Assembly: GCF_009765865.1 (NCBI RefSeq) | Contig: NZ_LMUQ01000026.1 | Span: 343,253-396,772 of the forward strand | Origin: Acidisoma sp. L85 | GTDB lineage: Bacteria; Pseudomonadota; Alphaproteobacteria; Acetobacterales; Acetobacteraceae | Reading direction: 5' to 3' | DNA: 53,520 nucleotides | Shown: one piece after another, positions 9,554-17,137 of the stretch | Layout: every line of letters begins with the position of its first letter | Position numbering within the stretch: position 1 is the first letter of the stretch | The notes under the pieces: model-generated | Database searches by the model: none | Seen by the model: the letters and a program-made list of their open reading frames with translations, nothing else | What the model was told of the DNA's origin: nothing | Program-made: the position numbers and the translations under genes

Positions 9554-10552
9554 ATGAGCGTGACTGCTGCGGGCCGGCTGGACCCTATTCCCCTGCCGGA
9601 TCTCTATGACCGCCTGCGTGGCCAAGTCACGCCAATCGAGTGGCCCATCATGGCGCGCGATATCGCGGCAATCCTCCGCCTCAAGCGCGAGCGTAACGCC
9701 GTCATCCTTGCGCATAACTACCAGCCGCCGGAAATCACCAGCACCATCGCCGATATCGTCGGCGACAGCCTGGCGCTCGCCCGCCAAGCGGCAACGGTGC
9801 AGGCCGAGGTCATCCTCGTCGCCGGCGTCCATTTCATGGCCGAGACTGCCAAGCTGCTCAATCCGCAACGCCGTGTGCTGATCTCCGATCTTCGCGCCGG
9901 CTGCTCCCTCGCCGACTCCATCACCGCCGCCGATGTTCGCGGACTGCGCCTCGAATATCCCGGCGTCCCGATCGTGACCTATGTCAACACCTCCGCCGCG
10001 GTGAAGGCGGAATCCGACATCTGCTGCACCTCCGGCAATGCCCTCGCGGTGATCCGCTCGCTCGGCGCACCGCGCGTCATCATGCTCCCCGATGAATACC
10101 TCGCCCGCAACATCGCCAACCAAATCCCTGAGGTCGAGATCATCGTCTGGTCCGGCCATTGCGAAGTGCACGAAACCTTCACTCCGGCGGACATCGCGGG
10201 CGTCCGCGCCCGCTACCCCGACGTCGTCGTAATGGCCCATCCGGAATGCCCCGAAGCCGTCGTCGCGGCCGCGGATTGCGCTGGCTCCACAGCGCAAATG
10301 GCGGCGTTCGTCGCTGCCCGCCGCCCCGCTCGCGTCGCGCTCGTCACGGAATGCTCGATGAGCGACAACCTCGCCCTCGAATTCCCCGACGTTACCTTCC
10401 TGCGGCCGTGCAATCTTTGCCCGCATATGAAGCGTATTACGCTGCCCGGCATTCGCCATGCCTTGGAGACGATGACACAGGAAATCCTGATCGACCCCGC
10501 TCTCGCCGTCTCCGCCCGCGCGGCGGTCGAGCGCATGATCGCAATCACCTAG
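9554..10552 (+). CDS. nadA: Quinolinate synthase A
   Basis: A 332-residue NadA that condenses iminoaspartate with dihydroxyacetone phosphate to quinolinate using a [4Fe-4S] cluster. The three expected cluster cysteines are visible in RAGCSLADS, AHPECPE and CNLCPHMK. NYQPPEI and YVNTSAAVKAESD are family hallmarks. The frame also has a TTG one codon upstream (9551), but the ATG at 9554 is the simpler start. nadC follows after 9 bases and its ribosome-binding site overlaps the nadA stop, so the two are co-transcribed. nadB (L-aspartate oxidase), which often accompanies these genes, is not present nearby. Confidence 0.96.
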   Translation: MSVTAAGRLDPIPLPDLYDRLRGQVTPIEWPIMARDIAAILRLKRERNAVILAHNYQPPEITSTIADIVGDSLALARQAATVQAEVILVAGVHFMAETAKLLNPQRRVLISDLRAGCSLADSITAADVRGLRLEYPGVPIVTYVNTSAAVKAESDICCTSGNALAVIRSLGAPRVIMLPDEYLARNIANQIPEVEIIVWSGHCEVHETFTPADIAGVRARYPDVVVMAHPECPEAVVAAADCAGSTAQMAAFVAARRPARVALVTECSMSDNLALEFPDVTFLRPCNLCPHMKRITLPGIRHALETMTQEILIDPALAVSARAAVERMIAIT

Positions 10553-10561
10553 GACGCCGGG

Positions 10562-11422
10562 TTGCCGACCCCGCCGCCCCTGCCGCGCCTTCTCGTGGAA
10601 CCGATGATCCGCGCCGCACTGCTCGAGGATCTTGGGCGCGCTGGAGACATCACCTCCAACGCCGTCATCCCGCCCGAGGCGATGGCCGAGGGTGCCATCG
10701 TCGCCCGTGACGCCGGCGTCATCGCCGGCACCCAGGCCGCCACACTCGCCTTCGCGCTCGTCGATCCCGCCATCACCATCATCATCGAGCGGCCAGACGG
10801 CGCGGAAGTCGCTCCGGAGGACATCGTGCTACGGCTCCGAGGACCCGCTTGCGCCGTGCTCTCGGCCGAGCGGGTCGCACTCAACTTCCTCTGCCGCCTC
10901 TCAGGCATCGCAACAGTCACCGCGGCGCTTATGCGCACCGCGGGGCACCACGGCCACGCGCGCATCGTTTGCACGCGAAAAACGACGCCGGGGCTGCGCG
11001 TTCTCGAGAAACAGGCGGTGCGCGCCGGCGGCGGTGGCAATCATCGCTTCGGGCTGGACGACGCCATCCTGATCAAGGACAACCACATCGCCGTGGCGGG
11101 CGGCATTCGCCCCGCGCTTGAGCGCGCGAAAGCGGCGGTCGGCCATCTCGTGAAAATCGAGATCGAGGTCGATACCCTCACTCAACTCGCTGAGGCTCTG
11201 GCAATCGGCGTGGATGCCGTGCTGCTCGACAACATGACGCCCGAATTGCTGCGTCAGGCGGTCCGCATGATCAATGGCCGCGCCATCTCGGAAGCTTCGG
11301 GACGCATCTCGCTTGCCACCGTCGGCGCCATTGCGGCGACAGGCGTAGATCTGATTTCGGTCGGCTGGATAACCCACAGCGCCCCCATCATCGATCTCGG
11401 CCTCGACCTGCAAACCAACTGA
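10562..11422 (+). CDS. nadC: Nicotinate-nucleotide pyrophosphorylase (carboxylating)
   Basis: A 286-residue quinolinate phosphoribosyltransferase making nicotinate mononucleotide. Recognisable segments are LLEDLGRAGDIT, AERVALNFLCRLSGIAT, the substrate-binding CTRKTTPGLR, and DDAILIKDNH. The start is read as TTG at 10562 because AGGA at the nadA stop lies 7 bases before it; the first in-frame ATG (10604) would remove 14 residues that align with family N-termini. Directly downstream of nadA in one operon and convergent with the next gene, whose end is 14 bases away. Confidence 0.95.
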   Translation: MPTPPPLPRLLVEPMIRAALLEDLGRAGDITSNAVIPPEAMAEGAIVARDAGVIAGTQAATLAFALVDPAITIIIERPDGAEVAPEDIVLRLRGPACAVLSAERVALNFLCRLSGIATVTAALMRTAGHHGHARIVCTRKTTPGLRVLEKQAVRAGGGGNHRFGLDDAILIKDNHIAVAGGIRPALERAKAAVGHLVKIEIEVDTLTQLAEALAIGVDAVLLDNMTPELLRQAVRMINGRAISEASGRISLATVGAIAATGVDLISVGWITHSAPIIDLGLDLQTN

Positions 11423-11436
11423 CACGGCGCGAGTTG

Positions 11437-12228
11437 CTAACGCCGGTACGACAGCCCCGCCCAGAGCACGGCCGCGCGGTCCGTCAGCCCCCTCGGCCGA
11501 GGCTCCCCAACGCTCAGCGATCGCAGGTCCCGCCGCGCCAGCGTGCCTGGCAGCCACGCGGCCACGGCAACGCGTGGCACCCGAATATCGCGGGACCGAT
11601 GCAGCCATCCCCGCGCCTCGGCGGCAAGTTCGGCAAGCACCGGCACCAAAGCCGGATCGAAGGGCGCCGCCGCCGCTGCCGCGGCCGTCAGCCCTGCAAG
11701 CGCGAGGCGATCGGCGGGCCAAGGCGCCCAGCCCCGGCGCCCAAGCGGCCCTCGGCTCCGCAGCAATCCGGCCACGCCATAAGCGGCCCCGCTCAGCCTC
11801 AGCCCCTCTAACGCCTCCGGCGACGTCACCCCCAGCGCTTGCCCAGCCGCCACCGAAACGCCCCCCGCGCCCGCGAACAGCCAGTCGCGCCAGGCGTCCG
11901 CCGTCGCGATCTCGCCCTCCACCTCAGTCTCCCGAGCGGCGATGAGCGCCAGCAAATCCGGCCGCGAGAGCCGCCCCTCGGCGAGAGCCTCGGCCAGCGG
12001 CGTCGCGACCTCATGCGGCTTCGCCTCCCCCTCCACCACCTCCCGCCACCATTGCAGCCGGATCAGCGCGAGCAGCGGCTGGCTGGCGACTTCACGTGCC
12101 CGTGCGATTTCGTGGTTGAAGGCATAGAGCGTCAGCAGCGCCTCGCGCCGCTCCGGCGGAGCAAACAGCGCCGTAAGGAACCGGTCCGGGTCATGACGAC
12201 GGACAATTTCACCAATCGGGGAAAGCAT
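11437..12228 (-). CDS. Squalene/phytoene synthase-like protein of the NDUFAF6 type
   Basis: A 263-residue protein of the trans-isoprenyl diphosphate synthase fold. The segment DRFLTALFAPPERREALL and the following YAFNHEIARAREV match the bacterial relatives of the mitochondrial complex I assembly factor NDUFAF6. At the place of the first Asp-rich catalytic motif the sequence reads NHEIARARE instead of DxxxD, so prenyl-transfer chemistry is unlikely. The frame is open to 12363, but the homology begins at the ATG at 12228. A role in respiratory complex assembly is inferred from the family. It is convergent with nadC and divergent from sodB. Confidence 0.78.
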   Translation of the reverse strand: MLSPIGEIVRRHDPDRFLTALFAPPERREALLTLYAFNHEIARAREVASQPLLALIRLQWWREVVEGEAKPHEVATPLAEALAEGRLSRPDLLALIAARETEVEGEIATADAWRDWLFAGAGGVSVAAGQALGVTSPEALEGLRLSGAAYGVAGLLRSRGPLGRRGWAPWPADRLALAGLTAAAAAAAPFDPALVPVLAELAAEARGWLHRSRDIRVPRVAVAAWLPGTLARRDLRSLSVGEPRPRGLTDRAAVLWAGLSYRR

Positions 12229-12418
12229 CGCCGCGTGATGGCGTTTCTCGCGCGCCCAGACAAGCCGGTGCGGTGATGCGAGCCCTGGCACGCGGGCCAC
12301 TCGGGTTGACGGGTCGTGACGCGGGCATAAGGTAAGGGCGTCAAGGCAGCGTGCCCTTTCCATTGCGCGCTGGCCTGCGTCACAAGAACGCCGTCACAAG
12401 AACATCGGAGAACGCCTC

Positions 12419-13021
12419 ATGGCTTTCGAGCTTCCCCCGCTGCCCTACGAGACCTCGGCGCTAGCGGGCGCCGGCATGTGCCAGGAGACGCTGGAACTGC
12501 ACCACGGCAAGCACCATCAAGCCTATGTCACCGCGCTCAACGGCTTCGTCGAGAAGAACGCCAATCTCCAGGGCAAATCCCTCGAAGAAATCGTGAAGCT
12601 CTCCTACGGCCAGAGCGACCTGGCTCCGGTTTTCAACAATGCCGGCCAGCATTGGAACCATGTTCTGTTCTGGAAGAACATGTCGCCGACCGGCGGCAAG
12701 CTGCCCGGCAAGCTGGAAACCAAGATCACCGCCGATTTCGGCTCGGTGCAGGCTTTCAAGGACGCCTTCAAGACCGCCGCGACGACCCAATTCGGTTCGG
12801 GCTGGGCTTGGCTGATCCTCGCCGCTGACGGCAAGCTCAAGGTGACCAAGACGCCCAACGGCTCCAACCCGCTCGCCACCGGCGAGGGCAAGGCGCTGCT
12901 CGGCCTCGACGTCTGGGAGCACAGTTACTACCTGGACTTCCGCAACCGCCGCCCGGACTACGTGACCAATTGGCTGGACAAGATCGCCAATTACGACTTC
13001 GCGGCGAACGAACTGGCTTAA
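12419..13021 (+). CDS. sodB: Superoxide dismutase, iron type
   Basis: A full-length 200-residue SodB that disproportionates superoxide in the cytoplasm. The metal ligands are visible as H28 (LHHGKHH), H81 (HWNHVLFW), D164 and H168 (DVWEHSYY). Q77 in NNAGQHWNH is the second-sphere glutamine position characteristic of the Fe enzymes; Mn enzymes have Gly there. The gene is alone, with a G/C hairpin about 36 bases after its stop. It is neighboured downstream by an orphan gene behind a Fur-like palindrome, but the palindrome is after sodB, not before it. Confidence 0.97.
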   Translation: MAFELPPLPYETSALAGAGMCQETLELHHGKHHQAYVTALNGFVEKNANLQGKSLEEIVKLSYGQSDLAPVFNNAGQHWNHVLFWKNMSPTGGKLPGKLETKITADFGSVQAFKDAFKTAATTQFGSGWAWLILAADGKLKVTKTPNGSNPLATGEGKALLGLDVWEHSYYLDFRNRRPDYVTNWLDKIANYDFAANELA

Positions 13022-13057
13022 GCGCGGCGAAACCAGCGGTGGCGGGGGTTGCCGGAA

Positions 13058-13079
13058 GGTAGCCTCCGCGTCGGCTACC
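13058..13079 (+). terminator. Hairpin after sodB, possible terminator
   Basis: A 7-bp stem GGTAGCC / GGCTACC with an 8-base loop lies 36 bases downstream of the sodB stop. No T-run is seen after it, so strength is uncertain. Confidence 0.45.
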
Positions 13080-13085
13080 ACCGCC

Positions 13086-13115
13086 TTCACAATTCGTTAA
13101 ACACAACTCGATAGT
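13086..13115 (+). promoter_or_regulatory. Candidate sigma-70 promoter of the orphan gene at 13149
   Basis: TTCACA (13086-13091; 5 of 6 to TTGACA), an 18-base spacer and GATAGT (13110-13115; 4 of 6 to TATAAT). The adjacent palindrome at 13116-13130 would sit over the transcription start. Confidence 0.45.
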
Positions 13116-13130
13116 TGAGAATAATTCTCA
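13116..13130. promoter_or_regulatory. Fur-type 7-1-7 palindrome
   Basis: TGAGAATAATTCTCA is a perfect 15-base palindrome with a single central base, the same architecture as the Fur half-site core TGATAAT-N-ATTATCA and differing from it at one base per arm. It lies between a candidate -10 element and the ATG at 13149, an ideal position for repression by a Fur-family metalloregulator. Confidence 0.55.
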
Positions 13131-13148
13131 TTTGCAAGTTGAGGCTTA

Positions 13149-13847
13149 ATGTCCTTTTCAGCGCCGACTAGGGCGACGCCGGTTGGTCGAACGCCGGGTC
13201 ATCAGCCGTCGGATTATCAGACGGTCGTCGTCCGACTTGACGACTCAAACTCCGAGTTCTTCACGCTTCCTCAGACGGCAACACCGGCCGGCCAACCAAT
13301 TCCGGCGATGGTCGTTACTAAATCTGGAGAGCGCCCTCACATTGGGCCTCCCGCACCCCTGCCCTACGCGGTCCACAATAGCCGACTGCAAAGTGGCGCT
13401 GGGCCGTTGGCGACAGGCACACTCTTCGCAACCAATTGGCCGGCTCAGGTCACCCAGGCATCCCAGACTCTCGGGCTGCAGATGAGCCCGGCAGAGATGG
13501 CCGACTGGCTACGCTGGCAAGATAGGCCGCAATCTCCAAGCCCGGCTATTCAAGAGAACTGGACGCGCCCCGCTCGAAGCGATGTCCAGACGGCCACCAT
13601 CGGGAGCATCACGGATTGGAATGAACCCATGAGCCGACCGGTGCGCCAGACACCGGTCCCGCCAGTGCCGTCCGTGCCGTCCGACGACACAAGGTTCAGG
13701 CAGAAATATAACCAGCAGAGGTATGGCGCCATTTCACGAGTGCCCGGATTCACCAGCTACCTGAAGCGCTATCATGCGTTCGGAAATCAGGTCAGCCTTA
13801 TTACAGCGCCAGTTTCCAGATGGACCCGGTGGCTGCATCCCTCTTAG
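13149..13847 (+). CDS. Orphan protein, Pro/Ser/Thr-rich, behind a Fur-like operator
   Basis: I do not recognise this 232-residue protein. It has no signal peptide or membrane segment. The N-terminal ~60 residues and a stretch around 165-185 (PVPPVPSVPSD) are proline- and serine-rich and look disordered. Between them is a possibly folded part with a short helical segment (LGLQMSPAEMADWLRWQD). The C-terminus is basic and aromatic (RFRQKYNQQRY, RWTRWLHPS). GAGG at 13141-13144 sits 4 bases before the ATG. The gene is convergent with yajC and has a lower-GC, less biased codon use than sodB or yajC. It may be a transferred gene. The operator upstream suggests metal-dependent control, but no function can be assigned. 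Confidence 0.6.
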   Translation: MSFSAPTRATPVGRTPGHQPSDYQTVVVRLDDSNSEFFTLPQTATPAGQPIPAMVVTKSGERPHIGPPAPLPYAVHNSRLQSGAGPLATGTLFATNWPAQVTQASQTLGLQMSPAEMADWLRWQDRPQSPSPAIQENWTRPARSDVQTATIGSITDWNEPMSRPVRQTPVPPVPSVPSDDTRFRQKYNQQRYGAISRVPGFTSYLKRYHAFGNQVSLITAPVSRWTRWLHPS

Positions 13848-13872
13848 AAGCACGTCCTTGGAGCAACTCGCC

Positions 13873-14238
13873 TCAGGAAACCTTGGCGGGCGGCGACGCC
13901 GGCTTCACGTCATTCGCGACCGTCGGCTTGACGATATTGGAGATCGTCTCCCGCAACACCGTCACCCGCACATTCGGCGCGATCTCGACTTCGATCTCGT
14001 TGGTGCCTTCGCGGGTCTTCTGGACGGTGCCAAGGATACCGCCCGCCGTCACCACCCGGTCGCCACGCTTGATGGAGGAGAGGCTTGCCTTGAGCGCCTT
14101 CTGCTTTTGCTGCTGCGGCCGGATCAGGATGAAATAAAACACCCCGAAGATCAGGATGAGCGGCGCGAACTGGGTCAGCGACGCCATCGACATGCCGCCG
14201 CCGAGCGACTGGGCATAGGCCGGGGAAATGAGGTGCAT
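13873..14238 (-). CDS. yajC: Preprotein translocase accessory subunit YajC
   Basis: A 121-residue protein with one N-terminal membrane span (about LTQFAPLILIFGVFYFIL) followed by the diagnostic IRPQQQKQKA and a cytoplasmic domain (GDRVVTAGGILGTV). It associates with SecDF and SecYEG in the inner membrane. The frame is open to 14277, but the ATG at 14238 gives the family-typical short N-terminus and avoids overlap with the divergent ATPase gene. secD and secF, which usually follow yajC in the same direction, are absent here: the next genes are the convergent orphan at 13149 and sodB. Confidence 0.95.
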   Translation of the reverse strand: MHLISPAYAQSLGGGMSMASLTQFAPLILIFGVFYFILIRPQQQKQKALKASLSSIKRGDRVVTAGGILGTVQKTREGTNEIEVEIAPNVRVTVLRETISNIVKPTVANDVKPASPPAKVS

Positions 14239-14319
14239 TGTCGGTCGTCCAGCTTGCGGTGATTGGGGCGGGACCATAGTTTCCGCACCCCGGCCGTCAA
14301 GCCTCCCTTCCTAAGCCAG

Positions 14320-15201
14320 ATGGATCCTCGCCTGATGGATACGACTTTGCCTGACCTGCTGACGCGCATCGCCCAGGCGCTGGAGCGTCTGGCGCCGCCG
14401 CCTCCGGCCGCTCCGGACCTCACTCTGGCCGATGGCTTCGTCTGGCAGCCCCGGCCGCCGGCACTCGTTCCCGTGCCTCGCATCTCCCGCGTCGCACTCG
14501 ACCTTATCCGTGGCGTCGATCGCCAGAAGGAGGCGATGCTGGAGAACACGACCCGCTTCGCTCGCGGCCTGCCCGCGAATAACGCGATGCTGTGGGGCGC
14601 CCGCGGCATGGGCAAGTCGTCCCTGGTCAAGGCCGCCCATGCCGCCGTAAATGCCGAAACGCCCGGCACCCTCAAGCTCATCGAAATCCATCGCGAGGAC
14701 ATCCGCACCCTCCCCGACCTGCTGAACCTGCTACGCGGCAGGCCGGAGCGGTGCGTGATCCTCTGCGACGATCTCTCCTTCGAACGCGAGGATGCCGACT
14801 ACAAAGCGCTCAAATCCGTTCTCGACGGCGGCATTGAGGGGCGGCCGGATAACGTCTTGTTCTACGCCACGAGCAACCGCCGTCACCTGATGCCGCGCGA
14901 CATGATCGACAACGAGCGTTCGACCGCGATCAATCCCGGCGAGGCGGTCGAGGAGAAAGTCTCCCTGTCGGACCGTTTCGGCCTCTGGATCGGTTTCCAC
15001 AACTGCGACCAGCCCACCTTCTTCGCCATGGTCGAGGGCTATTCCGAGGCCCTTGCATTGCCAATCGAGCCGGAAGCCTTGCGAGCCGGCGCTGTCGAAT
15101 GGTCCGTCACGCGCGGCGGCCGCTCGGGCCGCGTGGCATGGCAGTACATTCAGGATTTGGCGGGGCGCTTGGGCGTCAAGACGGAGGGCTCGCTCGGCTA
15201 A
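14320..15201 (+). CDS. DUF815-family P-loop ATPase
   Basis: A 293-residue AAA-type protein with Walker A WGARGMGKSS, a Walker B-like CVILCDDLSF and a sensor-like FYATSNRRH. SDRFGLWIGF and the following C-terminal helical part are typical of the DUF815 family (COG2607), which is usually annotated only as an ATP-binding protein. The frame is open from 14263, but ATG codons at 14320 and 14335 are the plausible starts; I use the first. It is divergent from yajC, a pairing common in alphaproteobacteria. The substrate is unknown. Confidence 0.88.
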   Translation: MDPRLMDTTLPDLLTRIAQALERLAPPPPAAPDLTLADGFVWQPRPPALVPVPRISRVALDLIRGVDRQKEAMLENTTRFARGLPANNAMLWGARGMGKSSLVKAAHAAVNAETPGTLKLIEIHREDIRTLPDLLNLLRGRPERCVILCDDLSFEREDADYKALKSVLDGGIEGRPDNVLFYATSNRRHLMPRDMIDNERSTAINPGEAVEEKVSLSDRFGLWIGFHNCDQPTFFAMVEGYSEALALPIEPEALRAGAVEWSVTRGGRSGRVAWQYIQDLAGRLGVKTEGSLG

Positions 15202-15309
15202 GGCTGTCGGGTAACGGCAGGACCTCGGCGGGCCACGCTCCGTAAAACGAAGAAAACCTTCTCAGGCGTGGCTTAGCGTCATGACATTCACCTTCTAGTA
15301 ATCTCTAGA

Positions 15310-15336
15310 CCCCAAGCTGACTTCTTCAGTCTGGGG
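15310..15336 (+). promoter_or_regulatory. Leader hairpin covering the ribosome-binding site of the gene at 15346
   Basis: CCCCA pairs with TGGGG, and after an A/C mismatch GCTGA pairs with TCAGT (one G-U pair) around the loop CTTCT. The 3' arm contains the G-run that serves as the ribosome-binding site, 8 bases before the ATG. The structure could mask the start in the folded state. Confidence 0.45.
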
Positions 15337-15345
15337 GAAAATCAT

Positions 15346-15642
15346 ATGAGGCAAATCACGTTTGGTGGGTCGAAGCCTGACATACCCTGGCGCGCCCCCA
15401 TCCCTTCCAATGTCCTTGTATTGGGCAACAATTACTCGCTGCGGTGGCTGATGGAGCGAGCGGCTCGTGTGGCCCCCGTTGCGGCTAGCGTGGTCGTCAT
15501 CGCAGGAGTGGCTTACTCCGCAGGTGTGCTCATCCGCAAAGGCGCCGGGGCCGCCCAAAGCTACCTTCCCGCTCCCACCGCTCCGCTCGCGCAAAACACA
15601 CCAATCGAGCTTGCCGGACTGTACCAGATCCGAGACGTCTGA
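15346..15642 (+). CDS. Orphan small single-pass membrane protein
   Basis: I do not recognise this 98-residue protein. The N-terminal ~40 residues are soluble and contain LGNNYSLRWLMERA. A single hydrophobic span follows (about VAPVAASVVVIAGVAYSAGVLI, residues 43-64), then RKGAG and a short Pro/Ala-rich tail. There is no cleavable signal peptide, so the protein is probably an inner-membrane protein with its N-terminus in the cytoplasm. A G-rich ribosome-binding site precedes the ATG. An overlapping open frame on the other strand has no ribosome-binding site and biased composition, so I prefer this strand. It is isolated between the DUF815 ATPase gene and the end of ntrX. Confidence 0.5.
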   Translation: MRQITFGGSKPDIPWRAPIPSNVLVLGNNYSLRWLMERAARVAPVAASVVVIAGVAYSAGVLIRKGAGAAQSYLPAPTAPLAQNTPIELAGLYQIRDV

Positions 15643-15754
15643 CATCGGCCGGCGTTGGCGCCAGCGCCTTAACGTAACCCTAAGGAAAAGACCGACGATC
15701 TAGGTGGCTTCAAAGTCGCGGATACTCCGCTCGCAACATACGGCGACACCCACC

Positions 15755-17137
15755 TCAGCCCCGTTCCTCAGTCGTCACCCCGAGCTGCTTGAGCTTGCGA
15801 TGCAAAGCGCTGCGCTCCATGCCCACGAACGCGGCTGTGCGGCTGATATTGCCGCCCAGCCGCACGAGCTGCGCCTGTAGGTATTGGATCTCGAACAGAT
15901 CCCGCGCCTCCCGCAGCGTCAGCCCCATCATGTCGGCGGCCGGATCGAGCGACAGTAGCCGCGGGGCATGGGAACTGATCTCCGGCGGCAGCACATCCGC
16001 CCGGATCGCATCGACAGCGCTGCCGGGAGCCATGATGAGCAGCCAATCCATCAGGTTGCGCAGCTGCCGCACATTCCCCGGCCAGTCATAGGCCTGCAAA
16101 GCCGCGACCGCATCGGCCGCCAGAATACGCGGCGCCATCCCCGCACTCTCCGCCGCGCGGGCGAGGAAATACTGGGCCAGCACCGGCACATCCTCCCGCC
16201 TCTGCCGCAGCGCCGGGATCTGCAGCGGCACCACCGCCAGCCGATAAAACAGATCCTCGCGGAACCGCCCGCCGGCAATCTCCGCTTGAAGGTCCCGGTT
16301 GGTGGTGGTGATGACCCGCACATCGACGCTCACCCGCGCCGAACCGCCAACCCGCTGGAACGCCTGGTCCTGCAAGGCTCGCACGATCTTGCCCTGAGTC
16401 TCCAGCGGCATATCCGCCACCTCGTCGAGCAGCAGCGTGCCGCCATGGGCGCGCTCCAGCACCCCGGCCCGCCGCGGCTCCCCGGCCGCCGCCTCCACCC
16501 CAAAAAGCTCCTCTTCGAACCGCGTGGGATTGAGCGTGGCGCAGTTGAGCGCCACGAACGGCTGGTCGGCGCGGCGGGACAGCGCATGCAGCATGCGCGA
16601 CGCCACCTCCTTGCCCGCCCCCGCCGGACCCGTCACCAGCACGCGGGACCCCGTCGGCGCCACCCGCTCCACCGCCGCGCGGATCGCCTGCAAGGCCGCG
16701 CTCTCGCCGATCAGCTGCGACTCCGCACCCGCGCGCAGCCGCAGCTCGGCATTCTCGGCGGCCAGCCGCGCCGCCTCCAACGCCCGGCGCACGATCAGCA
16801 GCAGCCGGTCGGCCTTGAATGGCTTTTCGATGAAGTCATAGGCGCCGAGCTGAATGGCATTCACCGCCGTCTCGATCGTGCCATGGCCCGAGATCATCAC
16901 CACCGGCACATGCGGCTGCTCGCGATGCAGCGCCTCCAAGATCCCCAAACCATCCAGCCGCGAGTTCCGCAGCCAGATGTCGAGCACTACGAGGCTCGGC
17001 CGCCGCGCATGGAACGCGCCGATCGCATCATCCGCATTCGCCGCCTGGCGCGTGAGATAGCCCTCGTCGCGCAGCACGCCGTCGATCAGCATGCGGATAT
17101 CGGCTTCGTCGTCGACGATGAGGATATCAGCGGCCAT
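15755..17137 (-). CDS. ntrX: Nitrogen regulation response regulator NtrX
   Basis: A 460-residue NtrC-family regulator: receiver with phospho-acceptor D53 (VLDIWLRNSRLDG), central AAA+ ATPase with Walker A GPAGAGKE and Walker B-like GTLLLDEVADMP, and a Fis-type helix-turn-helix at the C-terminus (RTAAFVGMERSALHRKL). The sigma-54-contacting GAFTGA loop is missing: after ELFG the sequence reads VEAAAGEPRRAG. It partners with NtrY, whose end overlaps its start by 11 bases, and terminates the dusB-ntrBC-ntrYX cluster. In related bacteria NtrYX responds to redox, nitrogen and envelope cues. DNA targets cannot be read here. Confidence 0.95.
   Translation of the reverse strand: MAADILIVDDEADIRMLIDGVLRDEGYLTRQAANADDAIGAFHARRPSLVVLDIWLRNSRLDGLGILEALHREQPHVPVVMISGHGTIETAVNAIQLGAYDFIEKPFKADRLLLIVRRALEAARLAAENAELRLRAGAESQLIGESAALQAIRAAVERVAPTGSRVLVTGPAGAGKEVASRMLHALSRRADQPFVALNCATLNPTRFEEELFGVEAAAGEPRRAGVLERAHGGTLLLDEVADMPLETQGKIVRALQDQAFQRVGGSARVSVDVRVITTTNRDLQAEIAGGRFREDLFYRLAVVPLQIPALRQRREDVPVLAQYFLARAAESAGMAPRILAADAVAALQAYDWPGNVRQLRNLMDWLLIMAPGSAVDAIRADVLPPEISSHAPRLLSLDPAADMMGLTLREARDLFEIQYLQAQLVRLGGNISRTAAFVGMERSALHRKLKQLGVTTEERG

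Noticed and set aside
15295-15645. Minus-strand frame opposite the gene at 15346
   Set aside because: Its start has no ribosome-binding site and its sequence shows no domain; the plus-strand frame has a membrane span and a G-rich ribosome-binding site.
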